Assembly: GCF_026210795.1 (NCBI RefSeq) | Contig: NC_089451.1 | Span: 542,001 to 606,000, forward strand | Source of the DNA: Rhizophagus irregularis | Taxonomy: Eukaryota > Glomeromycota > Glomeromycetes > Glomerales > Glomeraceae | Reading direction: 5' to 3' | DNA length: 64,000 nucleotides | Part shown: piece after piece, positions 11,938 to 24,667 of the stretch | Numbering within the stretch: the stretch's first letter is position 1 | Layout: each line of letters starts with the position of its first letter | The notes under the pieces: generated by a model | Told to the model about the DNA's origin: nothing | Database searches by the model: none | What the model saw: the letters and a program-made list of their open reading frames with translations, nothing else | Made by a program: the position numbers and the translations under genes

Positions 11938-12163
11938 GTTTAAGAATGAATGAGCAATGAAACAATGAAAGAATGTTGTTATTATCAGTGATTTTCGCCG
12001 AGATTTGATAATTATGGCGCAGAATTAGCACTCATTTGTAAATTTTTGAACGGTCGCACGACAAATTATTAAATCACGTGTGTCGATAGATGTATCGTGA
12101 AAGTGTAACACTCGCAAGTTTTTAAAATTCTTGTACCATTTACTGAAAATTACGTTTTCTGAA
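11938..12163. promoter_or_regulatory. Bidirectional promoter gap between LSM12 and VPS29
   Basis: 226 bases separate the two start codons. The gap contains a palindromic E-box-type CACGTG at 12075-12080. A shared promoter is inferred from the head-to-head layout; no mapped start site is available. Confidence 0.5.
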
Positions 12164-13095
12164 ATGGTGGTAAGTTTATATATGCCTATAAGAGTAATAC
12201 TTTATTCGCTATAAACTAGTTAGCTTAGGATTGTACCATTGAATTATTTTTATTTAAATTTCAGTTAGTTTTGGTAATAGGCGACTTTCACATTCCATAT
12301 CGTGTACACGATCTACCTCTAAAGTTTAAAAAACTTTTGGTGAGAAAATTTACTATGAAAGATTATATAGATATATAAAATATAGGGTTTAAAATATTTA
12401 ATTTATTTAACATAACTAATAAAGGTTCCAGGTAAAATACAACAAATTATATGTACAGGTAACGTATGTGATAAAGAAACTTTTGATTACTTACGGACTG
12501 TTGCTGCTGATGTACATGTCGTGAAAGGAGATTACGATGAGGTTTGTATAACGTTTTTATATCGCGATAGTAGTATGTGCGAAATATTGGCAGGCCACAA
12601 TTATAATTCTTTTGTTGAATCTAAAGTTCCCAAGTTGGCCACTTTCAAAAATTATAACTCATGGTCCTCTTCGCATTGGCGTTTTACACGGACATCAAGT
12701 GATTCCCGTCGGAGATGCTGAATCATTATCGATTGTAGCGCGTCAAATGGATGTTGATATTTTATTAACAGGCCATACACACAGATTTGAGGCAATCGAA
12801 TATGAAGGCAAATTTTTTGTTAACCCAGGTAGTGCAACAGGTGCTTATTCTGGGTTTAGTTCAGAGTGAGTGTTCAGAGTGAGTTTTATATTACTTTCAA
12901 ATGTTAATAAATTTCAAAATGAATTAATAATTTGGAAATTACTTTTTATTACACAGAGATATTAAACCATCATTCGTTCTTATGGATATTCAAGGAGTAG
13001 TTGTAGTAACTTATGTATACCAATTAGTTGATGGTGATGTTAAAGTGGACAAGATTGAATATAGGAAAAATTATGATACAAACAGAGTATTGTGA
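12164..13095 (+). CDS. VPS29: Retromer subunit VPS29, 5 exons
   Basis: Exons 12164-12169, 12265-12339, 12425-12541, 12627-12865 and 12957-13095 give 191 residues, close to the usual VPS29 length. The first coding exon is only six bases (ATGGTG, then GTAAGT). The protein has the metallophosphoesterase-fold motifs [32 protein letters not shown] and [11 protein letters not shown], and ends [22 protein letters not shown]29 has lost catalysis in most lineages and serves as a scaffold in the retromer coat with VPS35 and VPS26, sorting cargo from endosomes to the Golgi. Every exon junction keeps frame. Exon 4 begins after the acceptor CTAAAG at 12621-12626. Confidence 0.95.
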
Positions 13096-13559
13096 TTCAT
13101 CTCACTTTTTTTTTGTTATATCTTTAATTGTATAATTAGTATTGTAGTAATAAATTAGATCTTTAGTGTATTTATTTCGTAATTATCTAATTATCATAAT
13201 CACAAAATATTTATCCATAAAAAATAAATGATGTTATTTGTTTCTGACTTTGATGCTTTTATTATAAATGATCTCTCCCGCATTAGCTGTTAATCTCGCC
13301 TATTTGGGTCAAAATAATGGTTTATTTAATGTGTTGGAATTACATGATCTACATTCTACATGATACTATATAAGTTACACAGTTTTTTTATAAATCCCGC
13401 AGATTTGATCTTTTTTTTTTTTGATAATCAATGTTGTATCGCTCGTCTCATTTAAAAAATTAGCAACGTTCAAATTCACGATATAAAAAGTAGACTATCT
13501 CAACCCGTGTCTTATACTGATACGGATCATTAGATATTGGAAGAAATAAAATACATTAT
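13096..13559. other. Intergenic between VPS29 and the second PPR gene
   Basis: 464 bases holding the VPS29 3' end and the promoter of the next gene. Apart from a T run near 13410 nothing specific is seen. Confidence 0.5.
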
Positions 13560-15803
13560 ATGCCTCTACGGGAAATCCGCTATTCTTTTCACAGAACTTT
13601 GATTACTGGTATTCATTTTCATTCTTCGCTTTATAATAAAAGTTTGTTGTTTTGTTTGTATAGACTATTCACTTCAAATGTAAGAACCATAAAACAAATT
13701 CATGAAAATAGCATTACTGTTTTTACATTTAAAACTCGTCAATACAGTAGTTTTTGTACAAAAACGTTAGACACATACACTTCAAATAAATGTGTCACTC
13801 GCGTTTTTCATCAAATTGATCATTACAGTAGAAAACATGATGTTGCCTTACTGAATTTTATAAATTTTCAAAGGCAATTTTCACAACTCACTTTATTAAA
13901 TTCAAATTCGACAAATGATTACGCTAATTTTATGAATTTGGACAAGAGAGATGAGCTAGATAGTGCAAAGATTTCAGATGACAATTCAAAAATATCAGGG
14001 GAATTCTTTTCAAAAGAAAAAATTCTTAAAGATGTAAAACTTGGACAGTTTAATGAAAAGGTGAAAAAAAAGCTGAGGAAAGATTCACTCCATTATAACA
14101 TTATTACTCAAAATTTGCACAAGTATAAAAATGATTCTTTAAAAGTATATGAAATATATACTGATGTTGTAAAAAATGGACTTTTGTGTTTCATCAAAAG
14201 CCATCATATGAGAATGTTTCTCCAGATTATCTACTATAATCCGAACAAAAAAACATTTGAATGGCTCATTCGAATCATGAAAGATTTTCATTCTTATAAT
14301 TTAAAGAACCGGATACCATCTGATGTATATAAGATGACATTGTATAAAATGGTGGATCTAAGCAATGATAATAATTCATTGTCTAAAATTCTTGATGCAT
14401 TAGTTGAAAAAAGTGCTTTTTATGGGAGAGTTGATGCATATCGTATTTTAATTAAATTATATTGTGAACGAGGAGATGTAAGTGAGGCTTTATACATTCT
14501 CAGGCGAGTAATTTTATTTGGACAAATACCTAGAAGAGGACTATATAGTACATTGATTCCCGAGTTATGTAAGCAAGGGAAATTAGAAACGGCAGAAGAA
14601 TTATTAGAGGAATTTGAAGAATATTTGGATATACCAGATATAATTTTGTTTACATCTTTAATTTCCGGATACAGCAAGAAAGGTGAGATAGATAAGATCG
14701 AAAAAATTTTCAGGAAACTGCTTGAACTTGGTATTAAACCAGATAGAAAATTATATACGACATTGATTTTTGCTTATCTTCGATGCAGAAATACTCATAG
14801 TGCTCACAAAATTTACGAACAAATTGCTGAAAAAAATTTAAAACATGATATTTATTTGTTTGTTTCTCGAATCTATATGCAAGCAATTAATTCTAATTCT
14901 GCAAATGCAGGAAAAATATTTGAAAAGATGAATGCTTCTGGAATAATGCCAAATACTGAAACTTATAATCATCTCATATATGCCCATAGTCGAGACAATT
15001 CAACTGATACATCAAAAATCGAAAATATATATTTGCAGATGTTAGCACAAAGAGTGGAACCAAATCACTATACTTATGAACTTTTAATAGATGCCATGTG
15101 TAAAAGAAATAATTTCTTGAAAGCATCTAGATTTCTTAATGAAATGAAAAGAAAGTTCCCAATAACCAACGTAGCTTTGAATCCCATAATTCGCCATCAA
15201 ACTTTATCAGGAGACATAAATAATGCATTAAGGTTGTACAACCAAATGATTTCAGTTGGTGTAGAACCAAATTTATATATCTATACGACAATAATTTCCC
15301 TCGCAACAGTTTCTTCGAGACATTCATTAGCTGTTAAAATTTTTAAAGAACTTTTAGCAAAAGGCCACAAACCTAATGTGTATGTTTATTCAGCTTTTAT
15401 TACATCTTTGGTAAAAGCAAAGAAGACTCAAAAGGCAATTAAAATCTTTCAGCAGATGGTCAGAGACAACGTGTCACTTAATCATATACCTTTTACCGCA
15501 TTGATTCAAAGTTTTGTTATGACGAAGAGATTTGAGGATGGTAAAAAATTATATGAAATGATGAAAAAGATGAATCTGAAAATAGATAGATTCGTATATT
15601 ACCATTTTGAAAAACTGATTGAAAGAGCTAAACGCAAAGATGAACTTAAATATTTGTATGAAGATATAAAAAGATGTGGATTAGATCCGAAAAGTCGGGA
15701 TAGGATATATACTAAGGGCAAAGGGCCACGTTATTGGAAGCTAAAATTTTTGGCTCAGAGAAGAATTTTATATCGATTGAAAAAAAAAAATATTAATTCG
15801 TAG
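13560..15803 (+). CDS. Mitochondrial pentatricopeptide repeat (PPR) protein, 747 aa
   Basis: Single-exon frame. The first ~65 residues are basic and hydroxylated, ending in a plausible processing site around TRQYSSFC, which points to mitochondria. PPR units run from roughly residue 295 to 720, e.g. YRILIKLYCERGDVSEALYI, LYTTLIFAYLRCRNTHSAHK, YTYELLIDAMCKRNNFLKAS and YVYSAFITSLVKAKKTQKAI. The C-terminal tail is strongly basic (RRILYRLKKKNINS). Its role is organellar RNA binding in general terms; the target is unknown. The PPR array is the longer, regular type and differs from the neighbouring 1166-residue PPR protein, so the two are not a recent tandem duplicate. It ends 88 bases from the stop codon of the convergent RNR gene. 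Confidence 0.93.
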   Translation: MPLREIRYSFHRTLITGIHFHSSLYNKSLLFCLYRLFTSNVRTIKQIHENSITVFTFKTRQYSSFCTKTLDTYTSNKCVTRVFHQIDHYSRKHDVALLNFINFQRQFSQLTLLNSNSTNDYANFMNLDKRDELDSAKISDDNSKISGEFFSKEKILKDVKLGQFNEKVKKKLRKDSLHYNIITQNLHKYKNDSLKVYEIYTDVVKNGLLCFIKSHHMRMFLQIIYYNPNKKTFEWLIRIMKDFHSYNLKNRIPSDVYKMTLYKMVDLSNDNNSLSKILDALVEKSAFYGRVDAYRILIKLYCERGDVSEALYILRRVILFGQIPRRGLYSTLIPELCKQGKLETAEELLEEFEEYLDIPDIILFTSLISGYSKKGEIDKIEKIFRKLLELGIKPDRKLYTTLIFAYLRCRNTHSAHKIYEQIAEKNLKHDIYLFVSRIYMQAINSNSANAGKIFEKMNASGIMPNTETYNHLIYAHSRDNSTDTSKIENIYLQMLAQRVEPNHYTYELLIDAMCKRNNFLKASRFLNEMKRKFPITNVALNPIIRHQTLSGDINNALRLYNQMISVGVEPNLYIYTTIISLATVSSRHSLAVKIFKELLAKGHKPNVYVYSAFITSLVKAKKTQKAIKIFQQMVRDNVSLNHIPFTALIQSFVMTKRFEDGKKLYEMMKKMNLKIDRFVYYHFEKLIERAKRKDELKYLYEDIKRCGLDPKSRDRIYTKGKGPRYWKLKFLAQRRILYRLKKKNINS

Positions 15804-15891
15804 AGAAAAATGTATCAAAAATTACATTGTAATAAATCTTGTAATATATCTTAAATTGAAATTGAAATTTAAAATACAATATTCTTATTCA

Positions 15892-18800
15892 TTAAACTGG
15901 GTCAAGAACACAGATATTTGAATCGCAATACCGCTCTATATCCGGATCGGACTTATCTTCTGACGGGATATCATGAAAATCGACTTTCAAAATTTTCCCA
16001 TTTGAACCAGAATGCGGAGTTGGTTTTGTTAGAAGAGTCGATATTATACTCTCATATCGTTCAGTATTAATGGCTTCTATCGGCATTTGGGCATAACCAC
16101 CCGAAAACATACGTGGAAGAAATGAAACACCTTAAAAAAAATTGGATCAGCCACAATGAAGAAAATAAATAACATTAATAATTTTAAATACCTTTTAACT
16201 GATATTGGAAATATTCGAGCGCATATTTAAGCATGGGACCCTCTGTCTCAGGTTCGAACGTTACCGTACAGCTAACTTGATTATCAGACCAATATTTTTG
16301 CAAGAACGCTGCCAAGCTTAATTGTTCCCACATGGATATTTCTTTTAAACTTCTTACACCTTCTCCATAATCAATAGGTATTTCGACTACCAAAGAATTT
16401 GGTTCAACTACATCCGGTTCAATTTTAAACCCAAATTTTTTGAGTGGTTGTATTAATTCCGAAGACTTTGAAAGACGAACACGCCGAATACAATATCTTG
16501 ACTCAGGGTAATGCATTCCGGGCGTCGCTTGAAAAAAAAAAAAGTTCGATATCGAAACCAAATTGCTATATAATGTCACAAGTATCATAAAAAATTACCT
16601 CCGGCTAATAATGAAACAGAACCGCTTGGTTTAATTGTAGTGGTTTTGATAGATTTAGGTATACAAAACCACTCAGATAACCTAAAATTCCATGCTGTTA
16701 ATAATATTTTTCATAAAATTTTACATTGGTACAGATAGCTAGTTCTCACTCTTTATCAACATTCTGAATATGTTTGTAACCCTCTTCACACCAAAGTTTC
16801 AATTTTGACAATCCTATAAAGTAAAAATATTTTAGCAGCAATTTCTAAGAATAGTTAAATAAGTAATATACAACCTTGATGACTGATAAATTGTGCAATG
16901 CCACTTAATCCACATCCGATTCGACGGTTTCTTAACATGACAGCATTGCTCTGAGGCCAATGTGTCTTTCCGAGGGTTACGGTTTTCGCATACAAGAATG
17001 CGCTTCGTAATGTATCTAAAAAATCTTCTAATGATGTATGATTTAACGGAAATATTTCTACTAAACAGCATAATTCATATGATTCAAGGGTCTGCTCTAA
17101 ACATGGATTTCCACCTTGAGCACGTGTGTCTTTATGATCCTACAAACATTAATTAAAATAAAATAAACATAAATCCACAAAAAATAATACACTGGATGAT
17201 TTAATACGTTACAGGTGGATCGCACATTCTACTATACTTTTGAGCATTATCCAACCAAGCAAAGCCTGGTTCCCCATTTTTTTTTATCCGTTCACATATT
17301 TTTGTATAATCCAGACCTAAGGGGGAAAAAACCTAAAATTTTATAGGATTCATATTTAATTTATTTAATTTTCAATCTAAATTATGAGAATCGCATTTAA
17401 GAAATAAACACTCACAGAATTATTCGACGTCCAGCCATACTCACGTCGATGTGGATTGATTTCATAGTTTTTCAAATTTATGTATTCATTATCCTGTGGG
17501 TCTCCGAATGCTATTTCTGCTGCTCTTCGAATCTACAAGAAACAAAACATTAAGTATAATATTTATTATTTTCAAATTGGGACCAATATATTTTACTAAC
17601 ATTCCCGCTAACAACACATTTTCCTATTAAATTCATTAAGTCTACAATAGTGGTAACACTTAATGGTGCTCCAATGTTCTTGCTCAACGTCTGAGAGATA
17701 TGTTTATGAAGTTGCTTGAGAGGTTGTGGCCCTGATGATACGCCACCAAATCCCTAAATAAAATTCGACCCGGTCAAAATATTATCTGAAAAAGATGCGA
17801 GTTTTAGAGCATATTTAATTATATAAAACCTTGATAGGTAAGTTAGGAGGACGAATTTGACTATAATCAAATTCGTATGGACCAACATTTTCATCAAAAT
17901 AAGAGTCGATCAACTCCCCGACGGACTCTACCCAACCTTAAAGATATGAATCGGTTAAATATATAAAAATTAATCATACGACATGTTTTTTAATAAGCGT
18001 AATGTTTACCTTCTCTTGAGTCTTCAATAACATATACAGTTGACGACCGTAAGGTGCTTGGACCCCTGATTAATTTAGATCCAGCGCCTTTAGTATCAAA
18101 CCCAACACCAACACTACATTTCATGTAGAAAAAAAGATAAGTACGGATATCTTTCTAAAATCTAAATATACATATTGATTATATATAAAAAAAATTACCC
18201 CAACATGGAAGCATCCATTAAAAATTTAAATGGCGCGCTGATGGAAGATCGACCATCCCGCATATTTTCAGTACTTACGAATGCACAATTATTTAGAGAG
18301 GCATAAATATCACGTTCTTCAGTAAGAGGACTACCCATTGCCCAAAGGCCTAAATATAGTCCATAATTAATACATGTTATTATTGAATGGTAATAGTCGG
18401 TTTGTTATTCAGAGATTTAACCTCTTCCAGGTGGTAAAAATTTCATATTAAAGATCTTATCATACATGGATTGAGCCAATTCTTGAGCCTAAAAAAATTC
18501 CAGTACAGATTGTTTATTAATTAAAAGGTACCTTATCGTCTGTTACTAGCTGAAGCTAAAAAACATTGAACCTTAATTGGATCCCATGCTAGACCATTTT
18601 GTTCGATCCAGCGTTTTTGCATATTAAATGTACCTTTAACTACACGTTCTACCGTTTCCCACCTAAATCAAGATAAATATAATTATATAAATAAATTCCT
18701 TCATTTATAATCAAAATGAAAAAAAAGTAATAGAATACCATTGTTCTTTTTTGCCGTCAGCTTTTACCCTCGAATAGGTTCGTCTATATACAATTTCTCC

Positions 18801-19130
18801 AAGACCATTAAATCCAAAGGAAGGCGCGATATTTTTGTAATTAGAAAGAAATGAGTCATTTAAGAGTCTGAATTCTTCAGCTTTTTTGTGAACACCGTCA
18901 GCTGTGATAGAATTTTTAGAAGTACTTGGACGTGCTGAAGAAAAATATTTCCTGGTCCAAAAATTTGGTTTTGGTATAGAAAAATTCTGACGCGATATAT
19001 TACGAGGTAATACAAAGGTAAAAACAGAATAGTATGAAGATTGAGCGGAAGGTGGAAAATTTCTCGGAGAAAAAAGAACGCACTTATTGAAAATGTAACG
19101 CGATAAAACCTTTATAAGCATTTTTTTCAA
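15892..19130 (-). CDS. Adenosylcobalamin-dependent (class II) ribonucleoside-triphosphate reductase, 14 exons
   Basis: Minus-strand exons: 18739-19130, 18572-18662, 18422-18488, 18199-18349, 18010-18113, 17830-17936, 17601-17753, 17416-17532, 17213-17332, 16875-17139, 16750-16813, 16599-16681, 16192-16527 and 15892-16130. They sum to 2289 bases (762 residues) in one frame. The family is the monomeric Lactobacillus leichmannii type (739 residues). The active site is visible: LNNCAF (Cys about 205), GGNPCLEQ (thiyl Cys about 447 and Glu 449), second redox Cys about 458 (YELCC), and the C-terminal shuttle pair CDSNIC (Cys about 752 and 757). SIKTTTIKPSGSVSLLAG is the class II phosphate-binding region. 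The enzyme reduces ribonucleotides using vitamin B12. The first ~65 residues, basic and ending near TRKYFSSA, look like a mitochondrial presequence (inference). Dense introns argue against recent bacterial transfer or contamination. Confidence 0.95.
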
Positions 19131-19296
19131 GAATCACTGTAATCTGGATAAAAAACTTGCATAATTAATCAGTTGCTAGAAAAGGTGGTTTGCGGCTGTG
19201 TACTGTGTAACATTTCCGTTTTTATGCGTCACCAAATTCGTCATTTGCTTATCAGAAAAAAAAAAAGCATTACTAAGTTCTTAATTTTAATTCAAT
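19131..19296. promoter_or_regulatory. Bidirectional promoter gap between class II RNR and PRE2
   Basis: 166 bases separate the two start codons. It contains a GGTGG motif and an A-rich tract before the PRE2 ATG. Sharing of control elements is inferred from layout only. Confidence 0.45.
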
Positions 19297-20654
<1,358 letters not shown>

Positions 20655-21833
20655 TCAATATTCAGAATTTATTAATTATACAGTTAAGAATCATTATCAG
20701 TTAGAATAACAATAATGTTATTTTAAATTTTTTTTATTACTTTATTTTCAATATTCTTTTAAATAAAAGAAAATATACTGTATAATATATTTTAGAAGTA
20801 AACTTTATTGGTAATAATTGTTAAAAATAAAATTAAATAATTATATTATTAAAATTCCAGATATATATATATAAATCAGTTTTTGCACTGGTCAAAATAG
20901 TTCAAATCAGGCTAAAGTTCAGTGATTTTAGGCTGATTTGTGGTCTAATAATGGTCAAATTTTAGCCAATTTTTTGGCTGCAGTTTGCTGCTATTTGTCT
21001 AGAATTCAGCTTGGAATTTTGTGTTAATATTTGGAACAACTTTTACTAGTTAAACAGTCCATTTCAGTCAAATTTTGGAAAGGAAATTTTGGCCAAATTA
21101 CAAATAAAATCTGGCTAAAATTAACCAAACTGTTTTACTAAAATTTATTCATTTGTTATTTTTTTTTTTTAACTGCAGCACATTTGAATATTTTATTAGA
21201 TAAGAAAATATACAATTTATTATATATATATATATAAATCAAACAACTAATCTAATTTATTAAGTACTAAATCACCTGTTAATTCACAATGGAATAACTG
21301 TCAGTTAGAACTCCAAATTAAAGGAGTAAGACCATCTTAAAGGTGTTTTTTTTTAGAAAGGATTTTTTCCTTCCAGTCTACATCTTTAAGTGCACCAAAA
21401 ACTCACTGTAACTACAACATAAAACCTGAAACTAAAAACAAGAAAATAAAAAAAAGTAATAAAATAAAAGTTAGGTAAAAAATTTATAAAAAAGAGATAA
21501 AAAAAATTAACACTGGTCGAAATCAAAACTTTCGGTCATGTGACAAATCGGCTGATCTGTCACACATTTTGGCTAAATTTTGGAAATTATTAAAAATCGG
21601 CTAAATTTCGACATATATAATTTATGGTCAATTTATTAATTTTGTTAATCAAACGTTACGGGATAGATGAACTCTTTCCGGAATTATTAAAACCAATATT
21701 TCATGGCAGAAAAATACCGCAGGGTATAACTCAAAGAGTTGGAAAAACTTTATTTTATTCATAAAATATCAACGTTATTGTTGCTACTAACTACTAATAG
21801 TTTATATGTTTCAGCTTTAACGATACTAACATT
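20655..21833. other. Intergenic repeat-like DNA with two solitary CACTGGTC ends
   Basis: No gene seen. CACTGGTCAAAATAG near 20887 and CACTGGTCGAAATC near 21509 resemble the terminus of the 22.7-kb CACTG element but lie in the same orientation and lack a mirrored partner. The words GGCTAAA, GGCCAAA and TTGGCTAAATTT recur between them, suggesting decayed repeat DNA. TA repeats lie at 20865-20875 and 21225-21240. Confidence 0.4.
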
Positions 21834-22303
21834 ATGGATTTTACAAAATTGTCTTTTATTTTTAAAGGTTTTTCGTTTATTAATGATAGCTTTATAGACG
21901 ATGAAAAATACAAAATTTTAGCAAAACTAGCTGGTCCACTTATCCTACACGATGAATATTTGCTCGCGGAAAGGCTTGGAAATATTAAAATCGTGGTAGC
22001 ATTGTGGATAAGAATAGTACAAATATTTTTGGTGCAAGAAGAACAAAATAATATTTTCGCGCGTTTTTCAGCATAACAACAAAACAATGACAATCTACCG
22101 ACTGGATCTAGGAATCTTGTATCAACTTCTAATAATATCCCATACCAAAATGGTACACAACATTTAACCGATGATATCACAGACAAAATTACGGGTTCCA
22201 ATGTCGGCAACTCTAAAGATTCTAGACATCCCGATACTACGCCCTATCAGTCACGTGATAACAATAAAGAAACAACAGAAATTGTACCACTGAATAAAAA
22301 GAA

Positions 22304-24667
22304 ATGGAAATCAAAAATAAGGAACTTCAACCTCTTAATTCAACAGACGAAACTTTTGTTCAACAACAATACAATGATAAGGAGGAATTGGACTTTGAAA
22401 AACACAATGGCAAAGTTTCGTCGAAGATACCAACGAATTATGGAAAAAACAGAAATCAGAATACTCACGCATCTGATATGGAGGACATCATTGCCATTCC
22501 TGCACTCGACTTTAACAATCAACCAGAAATATTAATAGACATTTCAACAGTGCAGAATAATATAGATATGCCCTCGTCATACGTCTTTCCATCTCCGCTT
22601 TTATCGAAAAATAGTGAAGAAGTGGATAATATTTGGAACGAACTGTGGCTGATTAACCAAGACGTAATTATGACGGAAGCCGAAGATAATATAATGGATA
22701 ACTCCATCTCCAATTATAAGGAAGAAATGGATTTTAAAGATCAAGATGCATCATCAATCCAAGAATTTGAATCAGCCATTAAAACAAAAGCTGACAATCA
22801 AAAATGTACGGAAACTGATGATAAGACAGATCACATTTGGTATCCACCTTCAAAAATTAAGAAACCAAAGAAAGTTCTCACAGATATCAAAAAACACTCA
22901 ACACGCAACCAAACATCAATGCACACGTTTATAGAAGAAAAAGTCGCAACTTATTATGCTTACATTCCAATTAAGGCATGATCCGCCTAAGAATGGCAGC
23001 AAACTACTATATAAATTCGGGGAAAAAATTAAAACCAAAAAAAGGCATTATCTCATGATCCAGTGATTAGATTTTGATGATCCCTTTTCGAGTTTATAGC
23101 TTTCGATGCACTCTTCAAAACAAAACAAAAAAATTCGAAATTGGACTGATATATCACAATATAATCACAAAAAATGATTTTTTCCAGGTAAATCTTCTGA
23201 TGCCCCCGATAAATCTTCTGTTGCCCAGAAAAAATTATATTTGCAATTATCTTGTGATATATTGGTCCAATTTTAAATATCTTTTTTTTATTTTAAAGAG
23301 TACATCAAAAGCTATAAACTCAAAAAAGGATCATCAAAATCCAATCACTGGATCACGAGATAATGCCTTTTTTTGGTTTTAATTTTTTCCCCCGAATTTA
23401 TATAGTAGTTTGCTGCCGTTCTTAGGCGGATCATGCCTTAATGATATAAACTTTTATGACTCGGTTGAAGATAAACTTGCCTTCATCGAACTTAATGTAT
23501 GTAACTTCTCAGACTACGCTGAAGTAGAGTACAATGCGACTGATAAACACATTATTATAAAGAACTACGTAATTGGTGGGATGAGACGCATGGTACGATT
23601 GTTTAATCATTTTTTCAAGAACAGTAACCTTAAAATGAAAGAAAAGAAGTACTATACGCTACATGGTCAACGAATAATTTCTAGTAGAGAGTTCAAAATT
23701 TTGGAAGTATCTAACAATATAGATAGAACTAGCATCGAAAGTAGCATTAGACGCTTACTGCATAGTAGCCCTTTTTTCATAACGGACAAATGTTTTAAAT
23801 ACAGGTCAGAGAATACTATGACTGTTTACTTCACAGTAAAGGATGAATACGCAAGACAGCTGTTGAAGAATGTATGGTCCATTGATATTGAAAACTATAT
23901 TTACCATCTTGGCCCTGCGCATTTCAAAGCTAATGATTTTGATGAAAGAAAGAAGCATAGAGGTGAATTTATAGGTTTTGGAAAAGAGCATACAGCGGCG
24001 AAAGCTTTGGAAATTACTGCACCTTTCAATCCCAAAAGCGCATTCAAGCAGAGCCCGGACAAGATCATTGTGGAATTCCAAAACGAGGCTGACCTCTTTA
24101 ATGCTTGTGACAAGAATTATCACTTTAGCGATTTCAATATCAAAGGATATCCATTAGGTTATAACTGGCCACAAAGGGACCGCGCCATAAGTAAATTAAA
24201 GAAGTTACAATTTGACAAGAGCAATCATACACCTGACAAATCCATTAATAGGCTCACACGAAATAGCGGCAAACCATGATGATGATTCCAAAGAGAAGGT
24301 GAATAATAAACCTCATTTACAAGGTCAACACATAACCCATGGTAGACATACTCACCGGAATCAGAGATTCAAGAATAATTATAATTCGAAAAATCACAAC
24401 ATCAACAAAAAAAACTTAGATAATATACCATCTTGCACCAGTGGATCTAACAAAACCCCGCTAGGCGTTAAATCTCACTGCTCTAGGAATAACAATAAAG
24501 ACAACATAATCATTTCAGATAATACCTCCTTTGATACTTCAAGCACATATAGTAACACACCCAATAATCAAAATTGCCAAGGGGACTGGGATGAGGTGAT
24601 GAGTGATAAGTCTCTGCTAAAAGACGCTTACTCACCTCTTATCACTTTTTTGGAACAACTGTATTAA
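22304..24667 (+). pseudogene. LINE ORF1, interrupted by a MITE and a frameshift
   Basis: An acidic N-terminal region (residues rich in D, E, N) runs to AYIPIK at 22974. The piggyBac-like MITE sits exactly there, and the frame resumes at 23442 with DINFYDSVEDKLAFIELN. The middle part (23442-24279) has a compact, possibly RNA-binding fold with MTVYFTVKDEYARQLLKNVW, but no named domain is recognised. A frameshift near 24270 leads to a basic, H/N-rich tail (24290-24667), fitting nucleic-acid binding. ORF2 opens at about 24610 in another frame, so the two overlap by some 55 bases. Confidence 0.7.
22975..23437. mobile_element. 463-bp palindromic MITE with TTAA target site (piggyBac-like)
   Basis: Left end GGCATGATCCGCCTAAGAAT is mirrored by ATTCTTAGGCGGATCATGCC, except one base, at the right end. 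TTAA flanks both sides (22971-22974 and 23438-23441), the signature target of piggyBac-type transposases. The arms extend roughly 180 bases each. It interrupts the LINE ORF1. Confidence 0.88.

Noticed and set aside
12521-12721. Apparent frameshift in VPS29 between exons 3 and 5
   Set aside because: An intron from 12542 to 12626 with GTTTGT and CTAAAG borders restores the frame without any error.
20887-21520. Two CACTGGTC ends as borders of another CACTG element
   Set aside because: Both have the same orientation, no mirrored partner or duplication was found nearby.
23074-23382. 102-codon plus-strand frame
   Set aside because: Lies wholly inside the palindromic TTAA MITE.
23806-24123. Overlapping minus-strand frames of 105 and 70 codons
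   Set aside because: Antisense of the LINE ORF1, which has better coding continuity.
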